Assembly (NCBI RefSeq): GCF_014696345.1
Contig: NZ_JACJPY010000008.1
Coordinates: forward strand, 1 to 64,000
From: Pseudanabaena cinerea FACHB-1277
GTDB lineage: Bacteria > Cyanobacteriota > Cyanobacteriia > Pseudanabaenales > Pseudanabaenaceae
Direction of reading: 5' to 3'
DNA length: 64,000 nt
A model generated the notes under the pieces. That model made no database searches and had not been told where the DNA came from. It saw only the letters and a list, made by a program, of their open reading frames with translations. The stretch's first letter is position 1. Every line of letters starts with the position of its first letter. Shown one piece after another: positions 52,698 to 61,208 of this stretch. Made by a program: the position numbers and the translations under genes.

Positions 52698-54263
52698 TTA
52701 GTACTTGACGGGTGCGGAGGAGCGATCGCCACGATAAGAAGATCGGCGCGAATCATAGCCACCACCATCACGACTGCCGCCATCACGACTATCGCGACCA
52801 CCACCATCACGACTATCGCGACCGCCACCGCCATCACTGCGCCCACGATAACCGCTTTGACCACGTTTGATGGGCTTACCACTGTTGTAAGAACCACCAT
52901 CACCACCCCGACCAGAATCAGGACGATGGGGTTGCTTCGCTAACACCTGCAACGCCGCCTGTTCCGCCTTATCTGATTGCAATTGGGTATAGGCAAGTTG
53001 TAACGCCGCCGCCGCGATCGCTTGGGGATCATATTCCTCCACCAACTGCGAAACCAAAGGCAAGAAAGATGCTAAACGCTCACCCGTCAATGCTTGAAGC
53101 ATTTGATCAGTAAAGCGTCCGATGCGGCGCTCTTGGATCTGAGCCACATTGGGCAGAGGCTGAGGTGGCAAAGGCATGCCCACCTGCTGCTCTAATTGAC
53201 GTAACTTGTAACGCTCCTTACCAGAAATCAGCGTAATGGCTACACCCTTCTTACCAGCGCGACCAGTTCGCCCAATACGGTGAACATAGCGTTCGGGATC
53301 ATCAGGAATATCCAAATTGAACACATGGGTCAAGCCATCAATATCTAAACCTCGCGCCGCAATATCAGTGGCAACCACCCAGCGCACCTGCTGATTCCGA
53401 AAACGGCGTAACAATGCTTCGCGCTGCGATTGGGACAAATTTCCATGATATTCATCCACACTGTGACCAGAAGCCTGCAATATCTCGGTCAGACGGCTTG
53501 CAGAATCCTTGGTGCGGACAAAAATAATTGCCGAAGTTGGCGCTTCATATTCGAGGACAGGCAGTAGCGCCTCCTCCTTAGTCAAATGATAGGGAACTAA
53601 ATAGATCTGCTGATCGATGCGGGTGGGGGTTGAGTCTTGGGTTTCCACCTTAACAGTCACAGGAGATTTCAGGAAATTCTTGACAAGGCGCTTGACCGCA
53701 GGGGGCATCGTCGCCGAAAAGAAGGTACTTTGTTTGGAAGCAGGGGTAGTCACCAAGATCTTTTCTACGTCTTGGATAAATCCCATATTTAGCATTTCAT
53801 CAGCTTCGTCAAGCACAAACCAAGATAGTTTGTCTAGCTTGAGCTTGCCCCGATCCATAAGATCCATAACGCGACCAGGTGTACCCACAACAACATGAAC
53901 ACCGCGATCGAGTTGAATCATTTGGCGATCAATCGCTGATCCACCATATACAGTTAAAATTTTTGCTCCAGGCTTGAGGTTAAAGCTGCGTAGAGCCTGC
54001 CCGACCTGAATCGCCAGCTCGCGGGTTGGGGTCAAAATCAATGCTTGTAAAGAGTCATTAGTGAGATCGAGTCGCTCTAAAATTGGTAAGGCAAAGGCGG
54101 CAGTCTTGCCAGTACCAGTTTGGGCTTGCCCAAGCACATCTGCACCAGCAAGTAACTGGGGAATCGCTTGCTCTTGAATGGCTGTGGGTTCTGTAAAACC
54201 GATAGACTCAAGCTTGGCAACTCGTGCTTCTGAAATACCGAGAGAAATAAAAGATGAGGGCAT
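52698..54263 (-). CDS. DEAD-box ATP-dependent RNA helicase (CsdA/CrhR type)
   Basis: A 521-residue RNA helicase. Motifs: Q motif FTEPTAIQEQAIP, I AQTGTGKTAAFALP, Ia LTPTRELA, II VLDEADEML, III FFSATMP, V ATDIAARGLDIDG, VI HRIGRTGRAGKKG. The C-terminal 70 residues are Gly/Arg/Asp repeats (SRDGGGRDSRDGGSRDGG), an RGG-like RNA-binding tail. Related to the cold- and redox-regulated CrhR. AGGA with 7-nt spacing precedes the ATG at 54263; upstream codons lack family similarity. A promoter 220 bases upstream predicts a long 5' UTR. Confidence 0.93.
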   Translation of the reverse strand: MPSSFISLGISEARVAKLESIGFTEPTAIQEQAIPQLLAGADVLGQAQTGTGKTAAFALPILERLDLTNDSLQALILTPTRELAIQVGQALRSFNLKPGAKILTVYGGSAIDRQMIQLDRGVHVVVGTPGRVMDLMDRGKLKLDKLSWFVLDEADEMLNMGFIQDVEKILVTTPASKQSTFFSATMPPAVKRLVKNFLKSPVTVKVETQDSTPTRIDQQIYLVPYHLTKEEALLPVLEYEAPTSAIIFVRTKDSASRLTEILQASGHSVDEYHGNLSQSQREALLRRFRNQQVRWVVATDIAARGLDIDGLTHVFNLDIPDDPERYVHRIGRTGRAGKKGVAITLISGKERYKLRQLEQQVGMPLPPQPLPNVAQIQERRIGRFTDQMLQALTGERLASFLPLVSQLVEEYDPQAIAAAALQLAYTQLQSDKAEQAALQVLAKQPHRPDSGRGGDGGSYNSGKPIKRGQSGYRGRSDGGGGRDSRDGGGRDSRDGGSRDGGGYDSRRSSYRGDRSSAPVKY

Positions 54264-54486
54264 GGATGATCCTAAGATTTGCAGCAAATTTGTTCTAAGA
54301 ACAGTTTGCCTATTCTGCCAATCGCACGGGATAAACAATCAATAACAAAGCCGAAGGACATCTCTGCCCTAGATTTTGAATAATTTAAACAGAGATTCCC
54401 GCTAGAAACCTCAGCTTCCAAAGATTAAGATTGCTTTGGATAGTCATGCAATGGAAGAAGTCAGCAAAATGAAATTAATTACCCCT

Positions 54487-54514
54487 AGTATAAACCTATG
54501 TTAAAGATTGTAAA
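54487..54514 (-). promoter_or_regulatory. Promoter of the DEAD-box helicase gene
   Basis: TTTACA (54509-54514), 16 bp, TATACT (54487-54492) on the minus strand. The -35 sits inside the palindrome AAAGATTGT-AA-ACAATCTTT (54503-54522), a possible operator. Transcription from here leaves a leader of about 215 bases (54264 to about 54480) without a gene, as expected for cold-shock-type helicase mRNAs. Confidence 0.55.
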
Positions 54515-54635
54515 CAATCTTTTAGAGAGATTTGCCAAGGGAGATATGAGTGAGAACCTGTCAAAAAGTCTCAAATTAGAGCTTTTTTGTTGAGCTAGTG
54601 GCTCAACCTAGATATCGAGAACCAAAGCTTGACTA

Positions 54636-54872
54636 CTATTTGTCATCGCCTAAGAGATTTTTCTTGGAACTGGCCAACTGTTCCCATAAGTCTCGGATCT
54701 TTTGATAAGCTTCGTTTGGTGATATTTTACCGCCTGTTTCCAAGGCGCAGATCAAGGATACCCGATTGGCAAATTCTTGCAAGTTGGCATCAAAAGCTAG
54801 ATTTTCTGGAGAAAAGTCTCCCCTAAAGTTAGAGATGGGGTTTAGAAACTTGTCTTTGTCGGTTTTAGACAT
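54636..54872 (-). CDS. DUF7219 family protein
   Basis: A 78-residue conserved cyanobacterial protein. FRGDFSPENLAFDANLQEFA and SLICALETGGKISPNEAYQK, then IRDLWEQL are its family signature. All helical, no membrane segment, no known function. ATG at 54872. Confidence 0.8.
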   Translation of the reverse strand: MSKTDKDKFLNPISNFRGDFSPENLAFDANLQEFANRVSLICALETGGKISPNEAYQKIRDLWEQLASSKKNLLGDDK

Positions 54873-55036
54873 TAAGTTCGGCTCTAGCTTAGTTTTTAGT
54901 TGGGACAGGTTGGGAAATAGACAAAAGATCGCATGATTCAGGAAACTGTAGGGATAGGCGATCGTTCTGCAACCTGCCCAAATAATTGATCTATTACCAA
55001 AATGTAGTTGTTTTGTGAAGAGCTAACGGTTTGAGC

Positions 55037-55330
55037 CTAGCTTGAGGGAGTAGCATTTTTGAGTGCTTGGGCAAGTCTAGATTTGCGACGAGCGCCTGTG
55101 TTGCCATGTAATACACCCCGTTTGACAGCGCGATCAATCTTGCTGTAAGCGAGGGATTGCTTGGTGTTGACGGTTTCTAGGGCTTCGGGGGTGGGGTTAG
55201 CTTTGTAGGCATCAACTGCCTCAAAGTAGCTCTTCATTAGAGTCTTGACAGCCGATTTGTATGACTTGTTGTGTAGGCGATTGCGCTCAGCGATTTGGAT
55301 ACGCTTTTTGGCGGACTTGATGTTTGCCAC
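55037..55330 (-). CDS. rpsT: 30S ribosomal protein S20
   Basis: A 97-residue S20, which binds the 5' domain of 16S rRNA early in assembly. The start is GTG at 55330 ([20 protein letters not shown]) with AAAGGA seven bases upstream. An open extension of 25 codons to 55405 has no resemblance to S20. [20 protein letters not shown] is the conserved C-terminal helix. Normal length and composition. Confidence 0.95.
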   Translation of the reverse strand: MANIKSAKKRIQIAERNRLHNKSYKSAVKTLMKSYFEAVDAYKANPTPEALETVNTKQSLAYSKIDRAVKRGVLHGNTGARRKSRLAQALKNATPSS

Positions 55331-55440
55331 AGTTGATTCCTTTAACGAAATGACATAGTTTAGAGCATTTATTACAATAGCACCCTTACTAAGTTTTGCA
55401 AACACCTATTTGCGTAAGTCCTATTCATGATGATTTCCAG

Positions 55441-56328
55441 TTATGGTCTAGCTATGGTCAAGCGCTGCACTGCCAATTCGATGTTGGGTTGCTTAATCAA
55501 AGATTCGCCTACTAGGACTGCGCTTGCGCCGCATTGTTGGACAAAATCTAAATCTTGGCGATTGTAAATACCTGATTCGCTTACCCATAGATATTGTTGG
55601 TGAATGTCAGGAGATAGCGACATCATTAGGTTTTGGGTCTGTGCTAAGTCCACGCCAAAATTTTCGAGATTGCGGTTATTAATGCCAATTAGCCGAACAT
55701 CAGCAATTTGCAAAACCCGACTTAGTTCCTGTTGGGTATGCACTTCGATGAGGGCGGTCATGTTGAGTTGGTGAATTAAAGCCTGAAATTCTGATAGGTC
55801 GGTGTCGGTAAGAATGGCGGCAATTAGTAATACGGCATCGGCTCCATGCGATCGCCCCCAATAGATTTGGTAAGGATCGATGATAAATTCTTTGCAAAGT
55901 AAGGGCAGATCAACGGCTTGGCGCACTAGTTGCAGGTTTGCAAAACTGCCTTGAAAAAATTGAGCATCGGTGAGGATGGAGAGGCAGTTCGCGCCGCCTC
56001 TGGCATATGCTTGGGCGATCGCTACGGGATCGAATTCTTCGCGCAAGATGCCTTTACTGGGGGAGGCTTTTTTGACTTCGGCGATGAGGGCGGGGGGATT
56101 TGGCGCATTTTGCAAGCTGCCGTAAAAATCACGGGTCGCTGGGGCGGCGATCGCCATTGCCTGTACTGTCGCTAATGGCAGATTGGCGTACATCTGTGCC
56201 ACTTCCCGTTGTTTGTGCCAGATGATTTTTTCGAGGATATTTTGTGGAGGCTCATTGGGGTTGGCGATCGCATAGCCCTTAGTGCTATTAGCAAACTCAG
56301 CAAATTCAGATTGGCGGCGTACTTGCAT
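55441..56328 (-). CDS. trpC: Indole-3-glycerol phosphate synthase
   Basis: A 295-residue TIM-barrel enzyme converting CdRP to indoleglycerol phosphate in tryptophan synthesis. ALIAEVKKASPSKGILREEF carries the catalytic Lys and phosphate loop; LLCKEFIIDPYQIYWGR, ALIEVHTQQEL, IGINNRNLENF and VSESGIYN are further conserved loops. A 45-residue N-terminal extension is usual in cyanobacteria. ATG at 56328; the frame runs six codons further to a TTG. It lies downstream of purE on the same strand. Confidence 0.95.
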   Translation of the reverse strand: MQVRRQSEFAEFANSTKGYAIANPNEPPQNILEKIIWHKQREVAQMYANLPLATVQAMAIAAPATRDFYGSLQNAPNPPALIAEVKKASPSKGILREEFDPVAIAQAYARGGANCLSILTDAQFFQGSFANLQLVRQAVDLPLLCKEFIIDPYQIYWGRSHGADAVLLIAAILTDTDLSEFQALIHQLNMTALIEVHTQQELSRVLQIADVRLIGINNRNLENFGVDLAQTQNLMMSLSPDIHQQYLWVSESGIYNRQDLDFVQQCGASAVLVGESLIKQPNIELAVQRLTIARP

Positions 56329-56392
56329 TGACAAAATATCTCTCAAAAATTCTAAGAGGCAGGTAGGCTGCCTACGTTACCAGAATTTTAAA

Positions 56393-56920
56393 TCAGCTTT
56401 GCCTCATTTGCTGCAAATATTGGCTGGTTCCCAACTCCTCCAGTTTAATTTGTTTATCGTTTACCATATCGGACAGCGATCGCCGATAGTCAATTACTGC
56501 ATCCATCAATTCGGGGTTAGTGATTGCCAAAATTTGTACCGCTAATAGCCCTGCATTATCAGCATTACCGATCGCCACCGTTGCCACAGGAATTCCCTTG
56601 GGCATCTGCACAATCGAATAGAGCGAATCAACACCATGAAGTTGGCGGGTAGATACAGGCACACCGATCACAGGTAATGGCGATAGCGCCGCCACCATGC
56701 CTGGCAGATGGGCTGCGCCCCCCGCCCCCGCAATGATCACGCGGATTCCTCTTGTGTGAGCGGTTTTAGCAAATTCCACCATGCGCTCTGGCGTGCGGTG
56801 AGCCGAAATTATCGCCACCTCATGGGGGATCTTGAATTGCTGACAGATGGCGATCGCGCCCTGCATAGTGGGCAGATCAGAATCGCTTCCCATAATGATG
56901 CTGACTTGTGGCTGTTCCAT
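56393..56920 (-). CDS. purE: 5-(carboxyamino)imidazole ribonucleotide mutase
   Basis: A 175-residue PurE (class I), converting N5-CAIR to CAIR in purine synthesis. IIMGSDSDLPTMQGA opens the fold, EVAIISAHRTPERMVEFA contains the catalytic His, and IIAGAGGAAHLPGMVAALSP the third conserved loop. ATG at 56920; a 32-codon extension upstream does not resemble PurE. It is followed at 64 bases by trpC. Confidence 0.95.
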   Translation of the reverse strand: MEQPQVSIIMGSDSDLPTMQGAIAICQQFKIPHEVAIISAHRTPERMVEFAKTAHTRGIRVIIAGAGGAAHLPGMVAALSPLPVIGVPVSTRQLHGVDSLYSIVQMPKGIPVATVAIGNADNAGLLAVQILAITNPELMDAVIDYRRSLSDMVNDKQIKLEELGTSQYLQQMRQS

Positions 56921-56975
56921 ATTGATTACCGTGAGTATTGACATTTTGCTACAAAGCAGTTTAATCAATGCTTGC

Positions 56976-57593
56976 CTAAACTGGTCGCACAAACCACAAA
57001 CTCCGTTTGCCGTCATGGGAAATGCAGTCGATGATTAGATCCTTGAACTTCACAGGCAATCGCCCTAAACGCCGCGCCCGTCGCAAAGTACTCGGCGAAC
57101 ATTCTAAAATCTTAGCAATCTCGATGGTTGTCCAAAGGCGCGTAAAAATGTCATCAGGATAGTTGGAAATCCTCTGGGCTAACTCCTTCCAAGAATTGAC
57201 ATAGGCTTCAGAAGCTTCAGTATGTTGAATAATTGTTTCATGATCGCCGCCATGATCAGGCTCAGTCAATGCTGGTGGTCTAGGATCTAGCTCACCGTAA
57301 ATGTCTGTATCAATATAAACCTGAACATTTAAGATGTCATCCCAGCTTCTTAAGAAATCTGTCTCAGAATCTTCATCGTGGTTTTGCTTGGCATATTGAT
57401 TAGTATAGTTAGCGATCGCCTGCTTCGATATTTGCGGCTCGAGAATATATGGGGGAATGAGACTATCTCTAGTATTGGCAACCAATCTTTTCAATACCTC
57501 AACCACTTGGGCTTGGTATTGGGGTTGTTGATAAGCCTTAACAATTTCTTGAATTAATATTTCAAGATCCTTGGGTATGGCTAAGGTTGCCAT
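56976..57593 (-). CDS. Hypothetical protein with C-terminal HTH-like segment
   Basis: A 205-residue protein. No family recognised. The N-terminal third is helical (LEILIQEIVKAYQQPQYQAQ); the middle is acidic and low in complexity. The C-terminus TTIEIAKILECSPSTLRRAR, then RLGRLPVKFKDLIIDCIS looks like a short helix-turn-helix with a basic recognition helix, so a DNA-binding role is possible. ATG at 57593 is chosen; 44 further upstream codons lack coding pattern. It precedes purE by 55 bases. Confidence 0.6.
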   Translation of the reverse strand: MATLAIPKDLEILIQEIVKAYQQPQYQAQVVEVLKRLVANTRDSLIPPYILEPQISKQAIANYTNQYAKQNHDEDSETDFLRSWDDILNVQVYIDTDIYGELDPRPPALTEPDHGGDHETIIQHTEASEAYVNSWKELAQRISNYPDDIFTRLWTTIEIAKILECSPSTLRRARRLGRLPVKFKDLIIDCISHDGKRSLWFVRPV

Positions 57594-57798
57594 ATCTGAC
57601 TGCGGCGCTAGGGGCAAAGGATCGATCACAGGAAAAACCCTAGAATAACTTAGGAGCGTGATGTCAAAAAATACGGAAAAAGTTACTAAAAAATTTTTCT
57701 CAAGATATTGCCAACCAGTCAGCAATGCCTAAAGTATAACGCTAGTCTCTATTATAGAAAACAAGTATTACCTGATTTATAAATCAGCAAAAGTGCGT

Positions 57799-58794
57799 AT
57801 GTTGTCATCAAATTATGCCAAGCTTGCCAATTCCCAGCAATTCCCCATCCAGTTTCCCATAATTTACTCTGAAAAATTTTTAGCCCATAACACTGGTACT
57901 TACCATCCAGAAAAGGCGGGACGTTTAACGGCGATCGCTGATTTTCTCAAAAATTCATCCATCACTTCCCAGTTAGCTTGGCATGAACCCACCCCGATCT
58001 CCACCCGTCAGCGATCGGGTATGGATATTTTGCAAGAGGTGCGCCGCTTCCATACGCAAGAATATATCCGCGATCTGCAAGCAATCACAGAGCGCGGTGG
58101 TGGCTACATTGATGGCGACACGATCGCCTCAGCCCAAACCTACGATGTGGCTCTATTGGCGGTTAGTGCATGGCTTGATGGCGTGGATTTAGTTTTAAAG
58201 TCGGGTCGCCCTGCCTTTGTGTTAGCCCGTCCCCCTGGACACCATGCCCGCGCTCGCTCAGGTATGGGTTTTTGCATTTTTGGCAATGCCGCGATCGCCG
58301 CGATGTCTGCCTGCGATCGGCTCAACCTAGACCGCGTGGCTATCCTTGATTGGGATGTGCATCATGGCAATGGCACACAGGAAGCAGTTTGGGATCGCGC
58401 TGACATTGCCTATGTTTCGCTGCATCAGGCTCCTTTTTATCCCATGACGGGACTGGCGAGCGAAAAAGGCGCTCATAATAATATTTTGAATATTCCCATG
58501 CGGGCTAATGCCACCATTACCGAATATCTGCCCGCCTTTGAGAATCAAGTGATCCCATTTCTCAAAAATTTCCAGCCCGACTTACTCATCATTAGTGCAG
58601 GTTTTGACGCGAATGCCGATGATCCCCTCGCTGGTATTTTGCTAAAACCAGAAGATTTCGGTGTTTTCACCAGGCTCTGTTTAGAAGAGGTTACTCCCAA
58701 AATTTTGTTTGGACTAGAAGGTGGTTACGATTTTGACAGCCTATCGCGATCGGTATTTGCCGTAATTGAGCAAAGCCTCAATACAACCTATTAA
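57799..58794 (+). CDS. Histone deacetylase family (AcuC-like) hydrolase
   Basis: A 331-residue Zn-dependent deacetylase. ARPPGHHARARSGMGFCIFG holds the His-His pair, ILDWDVHHGNGTQEA the metal-binding Asp and His, SAGFDANADDPLAG the second Asp, and FGLEGGYDFDSLSRSV the Tyr/Gly loop. Bacterial members act on acetylated small molecules, polyamines or proteins; the substrate here is unknown. ATG at 57799 is preferred to a GTG six bases earlier. Confidence 0.92.
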   Translation: MLSSNYAKLANSQQFPIQFPIIYSEKFLAHNTGTYHPEKAGRLTAIADFLKNSSITSQLAWHEPTPISTRQRSGMDILQEVRRFHTQEYIRDLQAITERGGGYIDGDTIASAQTYDVALLAVSAWLDGVDLVLKSGRPAFVLARPPGHHARARSGMGFCIFGNAAIAAMSACDRLNLDRVAILDWDVHHGNGTQEAVWDRADIAYVSLHQAPFYPMTGLASEKGAHNNILNIPMRANATITEYLPAFENQVIPFLKNFQPDLLIISAGFDANADDPLAGILLKPEDFGVFTRLCLEEVTPKILFGLEGGYDFDSLSRSVFAVIEQSLNTTY

Positions 58795-58864
58795 GAGCCT
58801 GTTGGAAAAGTCTTGACCTTCGGCATTGGTTCCATTTTAGATTGATTCATGGCAGTATAGGTTT

Positions 58865-59191
58865 ATGAACTCAAACCTATCGATCGCCTGTTGTCCACCC
58901 TTGTTGGAAGGTCGGCTTACCTCTAGCGATGCCAGTTATTTAGCCAGTATTTTTCGAGTATTGGGGGAACCTGCGCGTTTACAAATTTTGAGCTTGATTG
59001 CGGCTCAGCCAAGCCAAGAGGTCTATGCCTGTGAATTAGTAGAAACCTTGGGCATCTCGCAGCCAACTGTCAGCCACCATCTGAAGGTTCTCTATGAAGC
59101 AGGATTAGTTACCAAAGAGCGGCGCGGCACTTCGATTTTCTATCGCATTTTGCCAGAAAGATTAGCGATGTTGCGAGAGGCTTTATCCTAG
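58865..59191 (+). CDS. ArsR/SmtB family metalloregulator-type repressor
   Basis: A 108-residue winged-helix protein. The HTH is GISQPTVSHHLKVLYEAGLV followed by TKERRGTSIFYRI. The N-terminal ACCPPL with adjacent Cys residues and a Cys at about 59 (YACEL) could bind a thiophilic metal or arsenite. No transporter or resistance gene adjoins it; it is 70 bases after the deacetylase-like gene in the same direction and could share its transcript. Ligand unknown. Confidence 0.88.
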   Translation: MNSNLSIACCPPLLEGRLTSSDASYLASIFRVLGEPARLQILSLIAAQPSQEVYACELVETLGISQPTVSHHLKVLYEAGLVTKERRGTSIFYRILPERLAMLREALS

Positions 59192-59215
59192 TCAGCATAT
59201 TAAACCCTAAAACCA

Positions 59216-59252
59216 GAGATTGTTCCGCCCGCGTAGTGGGCGGAACAATCTC
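59216..59252. terminator. Bidirectional terminator between convergent genes
   Basis: GAGATTGTTCCGCCC and GGGCGGAACAATCTC form a perfect 15-bp stem, with flanking AAAACC/GGTTTT adding further pairs. It separates the ArsR gene from the convergent HerA-like gene. Confidence 0.85.
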
Positions 59253-59293
59253 TTCGGTTTTGAGTTTATTTAGGCATTTTGTGAGATTGCAGT

Positions 59294-61054
59294 TTAAAAT
59301 CCTAAATCGGCTTTAGCAGTTTCTGCAACCCGCAAGACTTCGGCGGTGGAGATTTCTTCCCAAGGTACTTCGCCAATCTCGCGATAGAAAGTCTCATCAT
59401 AGGGACGGGTCTGCACCACGACAGGCATCGGCACAGCATGACCAAGGACGAGCGCCTGTTGTTTAGAATCTAATTTCGATAAAATTGTGCGTAAATTGCC
59501 ACTGCCTGCCACCCCTGTAAAAATGGCATCGATATCCTTCTCATCATTGAGCAGCGCGGTAATTCTTGTGCCAATCTGAGACATCACTTCATTGTCAATG
59601 CCCGATGGTCGTTGATCGACAATTAGCAAAGTCACAAAATATTTTCGCATTTCACGGGCGATCGTGCCGAATATGGTCTGTCGTGCTGTATTTGGCGCAA
59701 GGAATCGATGGGCTTCTTCGATGGTGATGGTTAACTGTTGGGGGCGATCGCTAATATTTTTAGTCTGCAAAAAGCGTTCAGCTTGCTGCACATAGGAATG
59801 ATGAATCCTGCGCGTAATAATATTGGTCGCTAACATATAGGAGAGCAGATTGGACTGTGAGCCAAACTCAATTACAATATGTCGCCCTGCGGCGATCGCC
59901 TCTAAAATACGCTTGATATAGTTTTCGGGACAGGTGGGACGCAAATATTTAAGATCATCAAGGCGATTGAGCTTGCGTTGTAGCGCCATAATCGAGGACT
60001 TACTGCCCATTTTCTGCTCACAAAATTCTTGAATCTCAGTATTAGTCATCGCCAGTAAGCGCGAGATCCAGCCCTTGCCAAATTCATTCCGCAAAATAAT
60101 CGCATTTTCCAAACTTGCTTCCGAAAGATTTAATTCCTCTCGAATCAACATCAAATCTTCCACTTCAATTTGATCGTAACTAATGTAAAGTTCCTGCGCG
60201 TCCCGCACCCCGCGCCGCTTTGTGGAGTCAATGTCAAGGGTATAGATCTGCACCTGTGCGGGAAATAACTGCCGCAACCCCTTCACCGTGCTGAATTTCT
60301 TACCCTCCGTTGCCGCCTCCCAGCCATATTCTGAGTGCATATCAAAAATTAAATTCACCGCCGCTTGTTTGCGGATAATTCCCGACAGTAGTAACCGCGT
60401 TAAGAATGATTTACCCGTTCCAGACTTGCCGAATACGCCATTACTGCGCTCCACAAAGCGATCAAGATCCAAGCAGATCGGCACGGGCATATCGATGGGC
60501 TGCCCGATCGCAAAGTTACGTTTGTGCGGATCATCTTCCCAACCAAATACAATTCTAAAGTCACGTTCTGTTGCATCAAATACCTGTGAGAAATGACTAG
60601 GAATGGTTTTGACGGGCAGCAGTTGGAATTCCCCTGATGCGCTGCTCGGTTCACTGACTAGGGCGGTAATTTCCTTTTTGCGTTTGGCGGATTTTTTGAG
60701 GCGATCGCCACTATCCGATCGCCCAGAACGCTGGGCAAATAAATCGAGAGGGTTCGCAGGCACAAACATCAACATGGGCGTGAGATTGATCGTGCCGAAC
60801 GTACCTGTACCTGCCAAAATCTCAGTGAGAAAAGTGTTAGCAGGATCGGGCGGATTCATCAAAATGCGGGGACTGGCTGTGCCGAGGGTGACATCGGTGA
60901 GAATGCAGAAAAAATGGGTATGTCGCCCATGCACCACCAAAAATTTGCCAACCCGCATATCTTCGACCGAGATCTCACCATTGAGCCGCACTTCTAAGCC
61001 ATCGCTCAAAGAACCCTGAACAACAATACCTAATGGTTGCAAACTCACAGCCAA
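59294..61054 (-). CDS. HerA-like DUF87 ATPase
   Basis: A 586-residue hexameric-type translocase. A HAS-barrel-like N-terminal domain (about 1-120) is followed by the ATPase: Walker A GVFGKSGTGKSFLTRLLLSG near 230, Walker B TITIEEAHRFL near 440, and sensor/arginine region VDQRPSGIDNEVMSQIGTRI. HerA proteins pump DNA, often with NurA in repair or with Sir2/DUF4297 in defence; neither partner is here. Conserved widely in cyanobacteria. Start is TTG at 61054 or GTG at 61048, behind AGAGAAGA. Confidence 0.88.
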   Translation of the reverse strand: MAVSLQPLGIVVQGSLSDGLEVRLNGEISVEDMRVGKFLVVHGRHTHFFCILTDVTLGTASPRILMNPPDPANTFLTEILAGTGTFGTINLTPMLMFVPANPLDLFAQRSGRSDSGDRLKKSAKRKKEITALVSEPSSASGEFQLLPVKTIPSHFSQVFDATERDFRIVFGWEDDPHKRNFAIGQPIDMPVPICLDLDRFVERSNGVFGKSGTGKSFLTRLLLSGIIRKQAAVNLIFDMHSEYGWEAATEGKKFSTVKGLRQLFPAQVQIYTLDIDSTKRRGVRDAQELYISYDQIEVEDLMLIREELNLSEASLENAIILRNEFGKGWISRLLAMTNTEIQEFCEQKMGSKSSIMALQRKLNRLDDLKYLRPTCPENYIKRILEAIAAGRHIVIEFGSQSNLLSYMLATNIITRRIHHSYVQQAERFLQTKNISDRPQQLTITIEEAHRFLAPNTARQTIFGTIAREMRKYFVTLLIVDQRPSGIDNEVMSQIGTRITALLNDEKDIDAIFTGVAGSGNLRTILSKLDSKQQALVLGHAVPMPVVVQTRPYDETFYREIGEVPWEEISTAEVLRVAETAKADLGF

Positions 61055-61208
61055 TTCTTCTCTCTAGAACTTCCGATCTCTGTATCTTATAGCTTATATT
61101 AGGATTTACGCAAAAAAAAGCCAAAATTAAGGACAATCCACGAACTGCCACGCCCTTAAATGTGGGTTTCAAGTCTCTTTACTTGATTAAGTCCTTTAGC
61201 TATCCTAG

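Noticed and set aside
52698-52920. Tandem-like repeats at the end of the DEAD-box gene
   Set aside because: They encode the Gly/Arg/Asp RNA-binding tail; no separate element is needed.
59294-61054. HerA-like ATPase as part of a HerA defence system
   Set aside because: No NurA, Sir2 or DUF4297 partner is nearby and the gene stands among housekeeping genes.
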